This document shows, piece after piece, positions 32,501 through 41,599 of a stretch of DNA of 64,000 bases. Under the pieces are notes generated by a model. That model saw only the letters and a program-made list of their open reading frames with translations, was not told where the DNA came from and made no database searches. The stretch spans positions 3,720,001-3,784,000 of the forward strand of contig NZ_JBHSWH010000001.1 in NCBI RefSeq assembly GCF_042661025.1. Reading direction: 5' to 3'. This stretch comes from Flexivirga alba. Its GTDB lineage: Bacteria > Actinomycetota > Actinomycetes > Actinomycetales > Dermatophilaceae. A program made the position numbers and the translations under genes. Position 1 is the first letter of the stretch. Each line of letters begins with the position of its first letter.

Positions 32501-33232
32501 GTGAGTGCTCCCGTTCTGCCGGTCTTCGTCGACGGGGTGACACACCACTACGGCAGCAAGCTCGCACTCGACAATATGAGCTGGAGCGCACCGCAGGGTG
32601 CGATCACCTGCGTGCTCGGCCCCAACGGCGCCGGCAAGACAACCATCATGGAGATGGCCGAAGGCCTACGACGCCCGGAGTCCGGTACGATCCGCGTGCT
32701 CGACACCGACCCGTGGAGCGCCAACGCCGCCCATCGCCGCCGCGTCGGAGTCATGCTCCAGGACGGTGGGCTGCCGGCCTCGGTGAAGCCGCTGCGACTC
32801 CTCGAGCATTTCGCCACGCTGTATGACGCGAAAGACGAATTCCCTGCACTGGTCGAGCAACTCGGCATCAACGACTTCCGACAGACCTCCGTGCGGCGGT
32901 TATCCGGCGGACAGCGCCAGCGCGTCGCGATGGCCGCAGCGCTGATCGGCAAGCCCGACGTCGTCTTCCTGGACGAACCGAGCGCCGGCCTCGACCCGCA
33001 TGCACGGTTGGACGTCTGGGAGCTGATCCGGCAGACCCGCGACCGAGGGGCGTGCGTCGTGGTGACAACCCACTCCTTCGACGAAGCCGATCGGCTGGCC
33101 GACCAGGTCATCATCGTCGCCGCCGGCTCCGTCGCCGCGCGAGGCACCATCGCCGAGGTCAGCGGCTCCGGCGGACTCGAGAAGACCTACTTCGCACTCA
33201 CCCGAGGCACGAGGGGATTGGGATTGGCATGA
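32501..33232 (+). CDS. ABC transporter ATP-binding protein
   Basis: 243-residue ATPase of a small exporter. GTG start at 32501 (VSAPVLPVFVDGVTHHYG). Seen: Walker A GPNGAGKTTIMEM, VMLQDGGLPASVKPLRLL (Q-loop), signature RLSGGQRQRVAMAAALI, Walker B VVFLDEPSAGLDPHARLD, and TTHSFDEADRLAD with the H-loop. It overlaps the permease start (ATGA). By position it corresponds to the ABC genes between sufR and ctaA in mycobacteria. Substrate unknown. Confidence 0.93.
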   Translation: MSAPVLPVFVDGVTHHYGSKLALDNMSWSAPQGAITCVLGPNGAGKTTIMEMAEGLRRPESGTIRVLDTDPWSANAAHRRRVGVMLQDGGLPASVKPLRLLEHFATLYDAKDEFPALVEQLGINDFRQTSVRRLSGGQRQRVAMAAALIGKPDVVFLDEPSAGLDPHARLDVWELIRQTRDRGACVVVTTHSFDEADRLADQVIIVAAGSVAARGTIAEVSGSGGLEKTYFALTRGTRGLGLA

Positions 33233-33972
33233 GCACCCCGATGCTGCGGGCTCGCAGTCAAGCCGCCTTCGAGGCGCGGACGCTGCTGAGCAACGGCGAG
33301 CAGTTGCTGGTCTCGCTGCTCCTTCCGGCACTCGCCCTCGTCGGCCTCGCGCTCGCCAGCAGCCCAAGCCTCGGCTCGGGACGCCGCATCGACATCGTCG
33401 TGCCCAGCGTGCTCGCGCTCGCAGTCGTGTCGACGGCGTTCACCGGTCAGGCGATCTCCACCGGCTTCGATCGTCGGTATGGCGTGCTGCGCCTGCTGGG
33501 TGTCACGCCGCTCGGTCGGTCGGGCCTGTTGGCCGGAAAGGCTCTTGCAGTCCTACTGATCGTCGCCCTGCAGTCGGTGCTGCTGTCAGTGCTGGGTGCG
33601 TTCTTCGGCTGGCATCCCGATCCGCTCGGTGTCGTCGTCGGCCTGGTCCTGATGCTGATCGGCACGTGGACATGGGTGGCACTGGCCCTGTTGATCTCCG
33701 GCCTGCTGCGTGCCGAGGCGGTGCTGGCGGTCGCCAACCTGCTCTGGGTGATGTTCGCCGCGGTCGGCGGACTGCTCTATCCCACCGGTCAACTACCCGA
33801 CGTGGTTGGAGTCATTGTCCGGCTGCTCCCGTCCGGAGCGCTCGGCGACGGACTGCGTGATGCGATGACCGGACACTTCGGTTCGCTGGGCGAGCCCGTC
33901 GTGGTCCTACTCGTCTGGGGCGCCGCAGCGACGGCCCTGACTGCCGCAACCTTCCGATGGGACGACAGATGA
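33229..33972 (+). CDS. ABC transporter permease
   Basis: 247-residue membrane subunit with about six helices (SLLLPALALVGLALASS, VLALAVVSTAFTGQAIS, LAVLLIVALQSVLLSVLGAFFGW, VVVGLVLMLIGTWTWVALALL, VANLLWVMFAAVGGLLYPTGQLP, VVVLLVWGAAATALTAATF). It resembles ABC-2-type permeases. The ATG at 33229 overlaps the ATPase stop, and its own stop overlaps an ATG (33969) that is probably the ctaA start, so the three genes form one operon. Confidence 0.9.
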   Translation: MSTPMLRARSQAAFEARTLLSNGEQLLVSLLLPALALVGLALASSPSLGSGRRIDIVVPSVLALAVVSTAFTGQAISTGFDRRYGVLRLLGVTPLGRSGLLAGKALAVLLIVALQSVLLSVLGAFFGWHPDPLGVVVGLVLMLIGTWTWVALALLISGLLRAEAVLAVANLLWVMFAAVGGLLYPTGQLPDVVGVIVRLLPSGALGDGLRDAMTGHFGSLGEPVVVLLVWGAAATALTAATFRWDDR

Positions 33973-34048
33973 TCACCGAATCCATGCCGGCCACGGACGA
34001 GCGGAAGTCCCCGCTGGTTGGTCGCCGCTGCCGCCGACACCTCAGGTC

Positions 34049-34939
34049 GTGGCCGGCAGCACCCGCTGGCTGCACCGGCTCTTCTGGCTGAACCTCGTCG
34101 CGGAAGTGCTGATCGTCGCCACCGGCGGTCTCGTCCGGCTCACCGCCAGTGGCCTGGGCTGTCCGGACTGGCCGCAGTGCGTGCCTGGTTCGTTGACCCC
34201 GGTCAAGCACCAGGCGCAGTCCTGGCACAAGTACATCGAGTTCGGTAACCGCACGGTGACGAGCGTCGTCAGCATCGTGGCCGTCGCTCTGTTGGTCGCG
34301 CTGATCGTCGACCAGCGCAAGGGATCCGGCCGTCGCGGACTGTGGCCGCCGGTGGCCTGGATCCTGTTCGGCATCGCTGTGCAGGCCGTCGTCGGCGGCA
34401 TCTCGGTGCGCACCGGACTCAACCCGGCGATCGTGGCGACGCACTTCCTGGCGTCGATGGTGCTGGTCGCGGCCTCCGCCTGGTTGGTCTACCGGTCCCG
34501 CGAAACCGACAGCCGGCCGGAATCGCTGGTTCCGCGGGAGGTCCGCTGGCTGGCTGCCGCCACCGCTGTCGTCGTGGCGATCGTCCTCTTCCTCGGCACT
34601 CTGGTCACCGGCTCGGGCCCGCACTCCGGGGACGACGCGGAGCATCCGGCGCGGCTGAGCTTCGACGTGCGGACCGTTGCGTGGCTGCACGCCGACACGG
34701 TCATGTTGCTCACCGGCCTGGTCATCGCGATGCTGGTCGCGACGTTGCTGATCGCTCGGCATACCCGGGCGCCGAAGGCGTGGGGCTGGGTCGCCGGCGT
34801 GATCGTGCTGCAGGGCATCGTGGGCTACACGCAGTACTTCCTCCAAGTGCCCGCCGGCCTGGTCGAGGTCCACATGATCCTGGCCAGCGTGCTCGTGATC
34901 GTCACGACTTGGGCAGTCCTCAGCCTGCGCAAGCGCTGA
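34049..34939 (+). CDS. ctaA: Haem A synthase CtaA
   Basis: Eight-helix membrane protein oxidising haem O to haem A for cytochrome c oxidase. Seen: VTGG-like opening ATGGLVRLTASGLGCPDWPQC with the two loop cysteines, HKYIEFGNRTVTSVV (first His region), VVGGISVRTGLNPAIVATHFLASM, TLVTGSGPHSGD, VAWLHADTVML and LVEVHMILAS. The GTG at 34049 gives 296 residues but a short N-terminus. The ATG at 33969, coupled to the permease stop, begins MITESMPATDERKSPL and would join this frame if one G were added at 34020-34021; I suspect another missing base. Confidence 0.9.
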   Translation: MAGSTRWLHRLFWLNLVAEVLIVATGGLVRLTASGLGCPDWPQCVPGSLTPVKHQAQSWHKYIEFGNRTVTSVVSIVAVALLVALIVDQRKGSGRRGLWPPVAWILFGIAVQAVVGGISVRTGLNPAIVATHFLASMVLVAASAWLVYRSRETDSRPESLVPREVRWLAAATAVVVAIVLFLGTLVTGSGPHSGDDAEHPARLSFDVRTVAWLHADTVMLLTGLVIAMLVATLLIARHTRAPKAWGWVAGVIVLQGIVGYTQYFLQVPAGLVEVHMILASVLVIVTTWAVLSLRKR

Positions 34940-34947
34940 GCTGTCGG

Positions 34948-35835
34948 TTACGGCTTCGCCGGATCGCGACGTCCGTTCACCGACTTCTCGTTGTTCTCGC
35001 CCTTCTCCAGGAAGACGAGGTTGTGGTAGGCGTGCAGCGCTATCAGGTGGGACTGGACGTAGCTGGGTTCGCGGTCGACCGGGGTGAACTCCTCCCAGTT
35101 CAGGTCGTCCAGGAATGACTTGACCAACGCCATCGAGGTGAACGTCGCGTTGACGTCCGCGGAGCCGCCGAACCGCGGCCAGTATGACGTCTGCAGGTCC
35201 TCGATCGCATAGATGCCGTCGTCGGGCAGCAGTGGATAGAGGATGTCGAAGGTGGCGCGAATGTGCTCACAGCGATGGCTGCCGTCGTCGATGATGACCT
35301 TCAAGTCATCAGCGTCGTCGACGATCTGGTTCAGCAGCTGCTCGTCGGTTTGGCTGCCCTGGTAGGTCCTGATCCGGTCCGTGTCGACGAACGACTTGTC
35401 CTCGATGTCGAGTCCGAGTATTTGCGCTTTGGGGAAGTAAGAACGCCACATACGGAGCGACGCGCCGCCCTGTTTCTCGCGCGCGTAACCGCCGATGCCG
35501 ATCTCGAGCAGAGTGAAGCGCTCGTCGCGCAGGTGCCCGAGATGCCGCGCGTAGTGCGGCGTGTAATGGTGCCAGCTGCCCCACTTGTCGGTGCCGAACT
35601 GCTTGGCCAGTGCGGTCAGGCCGTCGCCCGCACCGGCACGACTCTGCTGAAGACGTTGCTCCGCACTACGCGCCCTGGCGTTCGCCTCCGTCGCGGACCG
35701 TTCGGCATCGGCGACCTGCTTGCGAGCCTTCTCGAGGTCGCGCCGCACGGCCTGCGGTGAGAGCCGACGTAAAGCCTGCCATGCATCGTCGGACAGGAGT
35801 GGCTTGATGTTGCGGGCTGCGGATTCGCGAAGCAT
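34948..35835 (-). CDS. Class I SAM-dependent methyltransferase (macrocin-O-methyltransferase-like)
   Basis: 295 residues. The N-terminal ~75 residues are helical and charged (KARKQVADAERSATEANARA, coiled-coil-like). The catalytic part has FGTDKWGSWHHYTPHYARHL, SAM motif I LLEIGIGGY, GASLRMWRSYFPKAQILGLDIEDK, VIIDDGSHRCEHI (acidic metal/SAM motif) and IYAIEDLQTSYWPRFGG. Such proteins often modify sugars or antibiotics. It and the next MFS gene interrupt the ctaA-ctaB region relative to mycobacteria. Convergent with ctaA at 8 bp. Confidence 0.85.
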   Translation of the reverse strand: MLRESAARNIKPLLSDDAWQALRRLSPQAVRRDLEKARKQVADAERSATEANARARSAEQRLQQSRAGAGDGLTALAKQFGTDKWGSWHHYTPHYARHLGHLRDERFTLLEIGIGGYAREKQGGASLRMWRSYFPKAQILGLDIEDKSFVDTDRIRTYQGSQTDEQLLNQIVDDADDLKVIIDDGSHRCEHIRATFDILYPLLPDDGIYAIEDLQTSYWPRFGGSADVNATFTSMALVKSFLDDLNWEEFTPVDREPSYVQSHLIALHAYHNLVFLEKGENNEKSVNGRRDPAKP

Positions 35836-35902
35836 GGGTACACGATGCCAGACGCGACCTGGTCATTCACCGAGTTCCGCCAGCGGGTTCGCCCCATGGC
35901 GG

Positions 35903-37147
35903 TCACCGGCTCTCGATGCGCTCGCTGCGGAACGGCGACACGAAGAGCAACGCAGCCACCGCGGCGAACGTGACTGCCGCGACCACTATCGCCATCCGCG
36001 TTCCGCTCGACGCGACGAAGGCCCCGGCCAGCGGGGCGACGACGACGATGACGGTGCGGTTCGCCGCACGCATGGTGATGTTGACCCGCGCTTGCAGGTG
36101 ATCAGCCGTCAGTGCTTGCCGGTAGGTCATCTCGTGCGAGTTGCTGATGCCCATCGCCAGCCCGTGACCCCACTGCCCCGCGGCGAGCACCGCCGTCGCG
36201 AGCCAGCCACCCACACCCAGCCCTGCCAGCGTCATGACACCCACGCCGACGGCACTGATCGCATGCGCGGCGATCACGGCCCCGCCGGTCCCCAACCGGC
36301 GACCGACTCGCGTGCTGATGCTCGCTCCGACGATCGCGCCGACACCCGCCAGCGCGGTGGCCACCCCGAACTGCAACGCCGACAGGTCGAGCGTGTGCAG
36401 CGCGAACGTCGGTATGGCGACCCCGAGGAGCGCGTTGCCCGCGAACCACAGGTGGGTCGCGATCGCCAGCCACCGCTGGCCGCCCGGGCGGTAGACCCAT
36501 CGGACGCCTTCGCGAATGTCTTGTCGAACACTGGACCGGGCTGCCGCTGCACGAGCCGGGTCCACCGCCGGCAAGGTCGCCATCATCGCCGCCGAGAAGA
36601 AGTAGCTCGCGGCGTCCACCAGGATCGCCCACGGAGCGCCGAACAGCTTGATGAGCGCGCCAGCGAGAGTCGGACCCGCCGTCTGCGCGACCGCGGACGA
36701 ACCGTCGGTTCGTGCATGCGCCCGCTGCAACTGGTGGCGCGGCACCAGAGACGGAAGGTAGGCCATCGACGCGGCGTCGTTGAAGAGTGCCGCCGCGCCA
36801 TACAGCAGGACGATCACGATGAGGATCGGGATCGACAGGCCGCCGAGCGCCCAGGTGAGCGGGATCATCGCAACGAGCAGCCCGCACGCCAGGTCGGTGC
36901 CGACCATCATCGGGCGGCGACGACAACGGTCGACGATGACACCTGCGAAGAGCCCGAGCACCAGGTAGGGCAGCCAGCGTGCGGAATTCAGCCAGCCGAC
37001 GTCCTGCGGCCCGCCGTGCAGCGTTCGTAGGACGAGGTATTGGAGGCCGATCAGGGTGACGTACGTGCCGAACGACGAGACCGTTTCACCCAGCCACAAG
37101 CGGCGGAACGGGCGCGGCAGTGCCTCAGGTGGCACCGCGGCGGTCAT
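35903..37147 (-). CDS. MFS transporter, DHA3-like (EntS/macrolide-efflux type)
   Basis: 414 residues, about 12 helices. Seen: FRRLWLGETVSSFGTYVTLIGLQYLVL (typical first helix of this family), GLFAGVIVDRCRRRPMMVGTDL (motif A), AALFNDAASMAYLPSLVPRHQLQRAHA (motif B-like), RQDIREGVRWVYRPGGQRWLAI in the central loop, and VGRRLGTGGAVIAAHAI. Export of drugs or siderophore-like molecules is typical. Same strand as the methyltransferase (67-bp gap) and ctaB. Confidence 0.87.
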   Translation of the reverse strand: MTAAVPPEALPRPFRRLWLGETVSSFGTYVTLIGLQYLVLRTLHGGPQDVGWLNSARWLPYLVLGLFAGVIVDRCRRRPMMVGTDLACGLLVAMIPLTWALGGLSIPILIVIVLLYGAAALFNDAASMAYLPSLVPRHQLQRAHARTDGSSAVAQTAGPTLAGALIKLFGAPWAILVDAASYFFSAAMMATLPAVDPARAAAARSSVRQDIREGVRWVYRPGGQRWLAIATHLWFAGNALLGVAIPTFALHTLDLSALQFGVATALAGVGAIVGASISTRVGRRLGTGGAVIAAHAISAVGVGVMTLAGLGVGGWLATAVLAAGQWGHGLAMGISNSHEMTYRQALTADHLQARVNITMRAANRTVIVVVAPLAGAFVASSGTRMAIVVAAVTFAAVAALLFVSPFRSERIESR

Positions 37148-37177
37148 GCCAGCACCCTACGCAGGGGTCCGCCGGAC

Positions 37178-38158
37178 TCAGTGGAAGCTGAGGTGCAGCA
37201 GCGGGTCGACGGCGACCGCCACGAAGACCAGCGTGAGGTAGCTGATCGAGTAGTGGAACAGCCGCATCGGCTTCAGCACCTTGTATGACGCACCGGCATT
37301 GGCGCGTCGCAGCAGCAGGTGCGCTTCGCGCAGGAACACGACGCCGGCGATCAGTGCGACGACGGTGTAGATGACCCCCATGCCGGCGACCGGCACCAGG
37401 GCGAGCGTGGTCGCAACGGTCACCCAGGTGTAGATCAGGATCTGCCGCGCAACGGCGATGTCCTCGGCAACCACGGGCAGCATCGGTACGCCGGCGTTGG
37501 CGTAGTCGTCGCGGAAGCGCATCGACAGCGGCCAGTAGTGCGGCGGCGTCCAGAAGAAAACGACCAGGAAGAGCACGATCGCCGACCAGCTGACGGAGTT
37601 GGTGACCGCGGACCAGCCGATCAGGGTCGGCATACATCCGGCGATGCCACCCCACACGATGTTCTGGGAGGTGCGGCGCTTGAGCAGCATCGTGTAGAAG
37701 CCGACGTAGAGCACGATCGCGCCGAAGGACAACGCCGCCGAGAGCCAGTTGACCAGCAGGCCGAGCCACAACACTGAGATCGCGCCCAGCACGACCCCGA
37801 AGATCAGGCCGGCACGCGGGGTGATCGCACCGGTCGCCAGCGGGCGACCCTCGGTGCGGTGCATCAGCCGGTCGATGTCGCGATCGAGATAGCAGTTGAG
37901 GGCGTTGGCCGAACCGGCCGACAACGAGCCACCGACGAGCGTCGCGAGGATCAGCCAGACCGACGGGACTCCCCGGTCCGCGAGGAACATGACCGGGAAG
38001 GTCGTGACGAGCAGCAGCTCGATGATCCGCGGCTTGGTGAGTGCGACGTAGTCGCGCACCACGGCGCCGAACGGCTTGCGGGGCTGGGTGTCGAGGGTGC
38101 GGTCGGCGGTGGCGCGGCCTTCGGCCGAGCGCGGCTCGATCGCAGTCACTCTCGTCAC
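37178..38158 (-). CDS. ctaB: Protohaem IX farnesyltransferase CtaB
   Basis: 326-residue UbiA-family prenyltransferase making haem O, substrate of CtaA. Seen: VALTKPRIIELLLVTTFPVM, first Asp-rich motif NCYLDRDIDRLMHRTEGRPL, FYTMLLKRRTSQNIVWGGIAG, FWTPPHYWPLSMRFRDDYANAGVPMLPVV (second Asp-rich motif region), and several membrane helices. Divergent from tkt; the 158-bp gap between them should hold both promoters, though I cannot place the boxes with confidence. Confidence 0.95.
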   Translation of the reverse strand: MTRVTAIEPRSAEGRATADRTLDTQPRKPFGAVVRDYVALTKPRIIELLLVTTFPVMFLADRGVPSVWLILATLVGGSLSAGSANALNCYLDRDIDRLMHRTEGRPLATGAITPRAGLIFGVVLGAISVLWLGLLVNWLSAALSFGAIVLYVGFYTMLLKRRTSQNIVWGGIAGCMPTLIGWSAVTNSVSWSAIVLFLVVFFWTPPHYWPLSMRFRDDYANAGVPMLPVVAEDIAVARQILIYTWVTVATTLALVPVAGMGVIYTVVALIAGVVFLREAHLLLRRANAGASYKVLKPMRLFHYSISYLTLVFVAVAVDPLLHLSFH

Positions 38159-38316
38159 TTCCGTTGCTCGTGGGATCGCGTATGAGGTGGGGAATTCACC
38201 ACCTGAACTGCACGCAGTCTATCCCGCTGCAGGACTTTGCTTTCCGCCTGGGTGGCAGGGCTAGGCTCGGGTCGGAAAGAACCAGACCGGTCGACTATTC
38301 GTGGGAGCAATCTGCC

Positions 38317-40479
38317 GTGAGCCAGGACACCTCAGCCACCACCGAACGCCGGGACCCAGCACTCGCTGAGCCCGTCGCCACCAAGGCCGGCTGGTCGCCG
38401 GTCGACGTTCGCGCGGTCGACACCGTGCGGGTGCTCGCTGCCGACGCCGTACAGAAGACGGGCAACGGCCACCCGGGCACCGCGATGAGCCTGGCGCCGC
38501 TGGCCTACCTGCTCTACCAGAGCGTCATGCGCATCGACCCCAATGACCCGCACTGGATCGGCCGCGACCGGTTCGTGCTGTCTTGCGGTCACTCGAGCCT
38601 GACGCAATACATCCAGCTCTACTTCTCCGGTTACGGCCTCGAGCTGAAGGACCTGGAGGCACTGCGCACCTGGGACTCACTGACTCCTGGTCACCCCGAG
38701 TACGGCCACACGGCCGGCGTCGACATCACCACCGGACCGCTCGGTTCCGGCATCGCCTCGGCCGTCGGTATGGCGATGGCGCAGCGCCGCCAGCGCGGGC
38801 TGCTCGACCCCGATGCAGCACCCGGCAAGAGCCCCTTCGACCACCACGTGTGGGCCATCGCGTCCGACGGCGACCTGATGGAAGGTGTTTCGGCAGAGGC
38901 GGGTTCGCTCGCCGGGCACCAGGAGCTGGGCAACCTGATCGCGTTCTACGACCAGAACCAGATCTCCATCGAGGACGACACCGACGTGTCGTTCACCGAG
39001 GACGTCGCGGGCCGCTACACGGCATACGGCTGGCATGTGCAGACGGTCGACTGGCGCCCCGGTGCCAAGCCGGACAGTGACCGCGACAGCTACACCGAGA
39101 ACGTCGACGACCTGTTGGACGCCATCGAGCAGGCCAAGTCGGTCACCGACAAGCCGTCGCTGATCTGCCTGCGCACCATCCTCGCGTGGCCGGCACCGAC
39201 CAAGCAGGGCACCGGCAAGGCACACGGCAGCGCGCTGGGCGACGAGGAGGTCGCCGGCACCAAGAAGCTGCTCGGCTTCGACCCCGAGAAGTCCTTCCAG
39301 GTCGATGACGACGTGATCGAGCACGTCCGCAAGGTCAAGGACCGCGGCGCCGCGGCACACGCCGAGTGGGAGAAGTCGTTCTCCGCCTGGAGCGACGCCA
39401 ACCCCGAGGGCGCCAAGCTGCTGGCCCGGTTGTGGGAGCGCAAGCTACCCGACAACTTCGCCGACGCGATTCCGGTCTTCGAGGCCGACGCCAAGGGCAT
39501 CGCCACCCGCGCTGCATCCGGCAAGATCCTCACCGCCCTCGCGCCGGTGCTGCCGGAGCTGTGGGGCGGGTCGGCCGACCTGGCTGAGTCCAACAACACC
39601 ACGATGGAGGGCGAGCCGAGCTTCGTCCCGCACAACTGGCAGACCGAGGCCTGGCAGGGCGGCCCCTATGGCCGCACGCTGCACTTCGGCATCCGCGAGA
39701 ACGCCATGGGTATGGCGCTCAACGGCATCGCGCTGGAAGGCCTGACCCGCCCCTACGGCGGCACCTTCCTGGTCTTCTCGGACTACATGCGTCCGGCGGT
39801 GCGCCTGGCCGCCATACAGAAACTGCCCGTGACGTTCGTGTGGACGCACGACTCGATCGGGCTCGGCGAGGACGGCCCGACGCACCAGCCGATCGAGCAC
39901 TTGGCGGCGCTGCGTGCGATCCCCGGCCTGGATGTCGTGCGCCCCGGTGACGCCAACGAGACGGCCGTTGCGTGGCGCACCATCCTGGAGCACACCGACC
40001 GCCCGGCCGCGCTGATCCTGTCCCGCCAGGCGCTGCCCACGGTCGACCGCACGGAGTTCGCCTCCGCCGACGGTGTCGCCAAGGGCGCCTACGTGCTGGC
40101 CGACACCGACGGCACGCCCGACGTGATCCTGGTCGCGACCGGTTCCGAGGTCGGCCTGGCGCTCGACGCGCGAAAGGCGTTGGCAGACAAGAACATTGCG
40201 GCTCGAGTGGTGTCCATGCCGAGTCGCGAGTGGTTCGTGGCACAGGACGACGCCTATCGCGAAGAGGTGCTCCCGAAGTCGGTCAAGGCGCGAGTGAGCG
40301 TCGAGGCCGCCACGACCTTCGGCTGGCACGACATCGTCGGCGACGCGGGACGCACCGTCGGCATCGACCACTTCGGCGCCAGCGCCGCAGGGGCCGTGCT
40401 GATGGAGAAGTTCGGCTTCACGGTGGACGCAGTGGTGTCCGCCGCACAGGAATCCATTGCAGCCGCAGGAGGCAACTGA
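38317..40479 (+). CDS. tkt: Transketolase
   Basis: 720-residue thiamine-diphosphate enzyme exchanging two-carbon units in the pentose phosphate pathway. GTG start at 38317 (VSQDTSATTERRD); the open frame extends upstream without similarity. Seen: NGHPGTAMSLAP, LSCGHSSLTQYIQLYFSGY, SDGDLMEGVSAEAGSLAGH (ThDP-Mg motif), GKAHGSALGDEEV, HFGIRENAMGMALNGIAL, THDSIGLGEDGPTHQPIEHL. First gene of a coupled operon with tal one base downstream. Confidence 0.97.
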   Translation: MSQDTSATTERRDPALAEPVATKAGWSPVDVRAVDTVRVLAADAVQKTGNGHPGTAMSLAPLAYLLYQSVMRIDPNDPHWIGRDRFVLSCGHSSLTQYIQLYFSGYGLELKDLEALRTWDSLTPGHPEYGHTAGVDITTGPLGSGIASAVGMAMAQRRQRGLLDPDAAPGKSPFDHHVWAIASDGDLMEGVSAEAGSLAGHQELGNLIAFYDQNQISIEDDTDVSFTEDVAGRYTAYGWHVQTVDWRPGAKPDSDRDSYTENVDDLLDAIEQAKSVTDKPSLICLRTILAWPAPTKQGTGKAHGSALGDEEVAGTKKLLGFDPEKSFQVDDDVIEHVRKVKDRGAAAHAEWEKSFSAWSDANPEGAKLLARLWERKLPDNFADAIPVFEADAKGIATRAASGKILTALAPVLPELWGGSADLAESNNTTMEGEPSFVPHNWQTEAWQGGPYGRTLHFGIRENAMGMALNGIALEGLTRPYGGTFLVFSDYMRPAVRLAAIQKLPVTFVWTHDSIGLGEDGPTHQPIEHLAALRAIPGLDVVRPGDANETAVAWRTILEHTDRPAALILSRQALPTVDRTEFASADGVAKGAYVLADTDGTPDVILVATGSEVGLALDARKALADKNIAARVVSMPSREWFVAQDDAYREEVLPKSVKARVSVEAATTFGWHDIVGDAGRTVGIDHFGASAAGAVLMEKFGFTVDAVVSAAQESIAAAGGN

Positions 40480-40480
40480 C

Positions 40481-41599
40481 ATGGCAAACACGAACACGCA
40501 GGCACTGAGCGACCTCGGAGTCTCGATCTGGCTGGACGACCTGAGCCGATCGCTGATCGGCGGCGGTGACCTGGAGAAGCTGGTCGCGGACAAGAACGTC
40601 GTCGGTGTGACGACCAACCCGACGATCTTCGCCACGGCGCTGTCGGACGGCTCGGCATACAACGAGCAGGTTGCCGAGCTGGCCAAGGCCGGCAAGAGCG
40701 TCGACGAGGCGGTCTTCGAGATCACCACCCGCGACGTACACAACGCGTGCGACGTGCTGCGCCCGGTGTATGACGCGACGGACGGCCTGGACGGACGCGT
40801 GTCCATCGAGGTCGACCCGCGCCTCGCACGGGACACCGACGGCACGGTCAAGATGGCCAAGGAGCTGTGGGCCAAGGTCGACCAGCCCAACGTCATGATC
40901 AAGATTCCCGCGACCGAGGAAGGCCTTCCGGCGATCACCGCGGCTCTCGCCGAGGGCATCAGCGTCAACGTGACGTTGATCTTCTCGCTGGAGCGCTACC
41001 GCGGCGTGATGAACGCCTTCCTGGCCGGTCTCGAGCAGGCCAAGCAGGCCGGCAAGGACCTGTCGAAGATCCGCTCGGTCGCGTCGTTCTTCGTGTCGCG
41101 TGTCGACAGCGAGGTCGACAAGCGCCTCGATGCCATCGGTTCCGATGAGGCCAAGGCGCTCAAGGGCAAGGCCGGTGTCGCCAACGCCCGGCTCGCCTAC
41201 CAGGCCTTCGAAGAGGTCTTCAGCACACCTCGCTGGAAGACCCTCGCCGACGACGGTGCGCACACGCAGCGTCCGCTGTGGGCCTCGACCGGCGTCAAGG
41301 ACCCGGCATACCCCGACACCATGTATGTCGTGGACCTCGCGGTCAAGGACACGGTCAACACGATGCCGCCCAAGACCCTCGACGCGCTCGCCGATCACGG
41401 CAAGCTGTCCGGTGACCAGGTGACCGGCAACTACGCGGACGCCGCAGGCGTCCTGGACTCCCTCGACAAGCTCGGCGTCTCCTACGCCGACGTCGTGCAG
41501 GTGCTGGAGACAGAGGGCGTGCAGAAGTTCGACAAGTCCTGGGACGAGCTGCTCGGCTCGGTCAAGAGCGAGCTGGAGAAGGCAGGTGCGACACTGTGA
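40481..41599 (+). CDS. tal: Transaldolase
   Basis: 372 residues, long (actinobacterial) transaldolase form. ATG 40481. Seen: LGVSIWLDDLSR, VGVTTNPTIFATAL, VSIEVDPRLARDTDGTV, the Schiff-base lysine region VMIKIPATEEGLPAI, NVTLIFSLERYRGVMNAFL and ASTGVKDPAYPDTMYV. Moves dihydroxyacetone units between sugar phosphates. One base separates it from tkt and its stop overlaps the pgi start (GTGA). Confidence 0.97.
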   Translation: MANTNTQALSDLGVSIWLDDLSRSLIGGGDLEKLVADKNVVGVTTNPTIFATALSDGSAYNEQVAELAKAGKSVDEAVFEITTRDVHNACDVLRPVYDATDGLDGRVSIEVDPRLARDTDGTVKMAKELWAKVDQPNVMIKIPATEEGLPAITAALAEGISVNVTLIFSLERYRGVMNAFLAGLEQAKQAGKDLSKIRSVASFFVSRVDSEVDKRLDAIGSDEAKALKGKAGVANARLAYQAFEEVFSTPRWKTLADDGAHTQRPLWASTGVKDPAYPDTMYVVDLAVKDTVNTMPPKTLDALADHGKLSGDQVTGNYADAAGVLDSLDKLGVSYADVVQVLETEGVQKFDKSWDELLGSVKSELEKAGATL

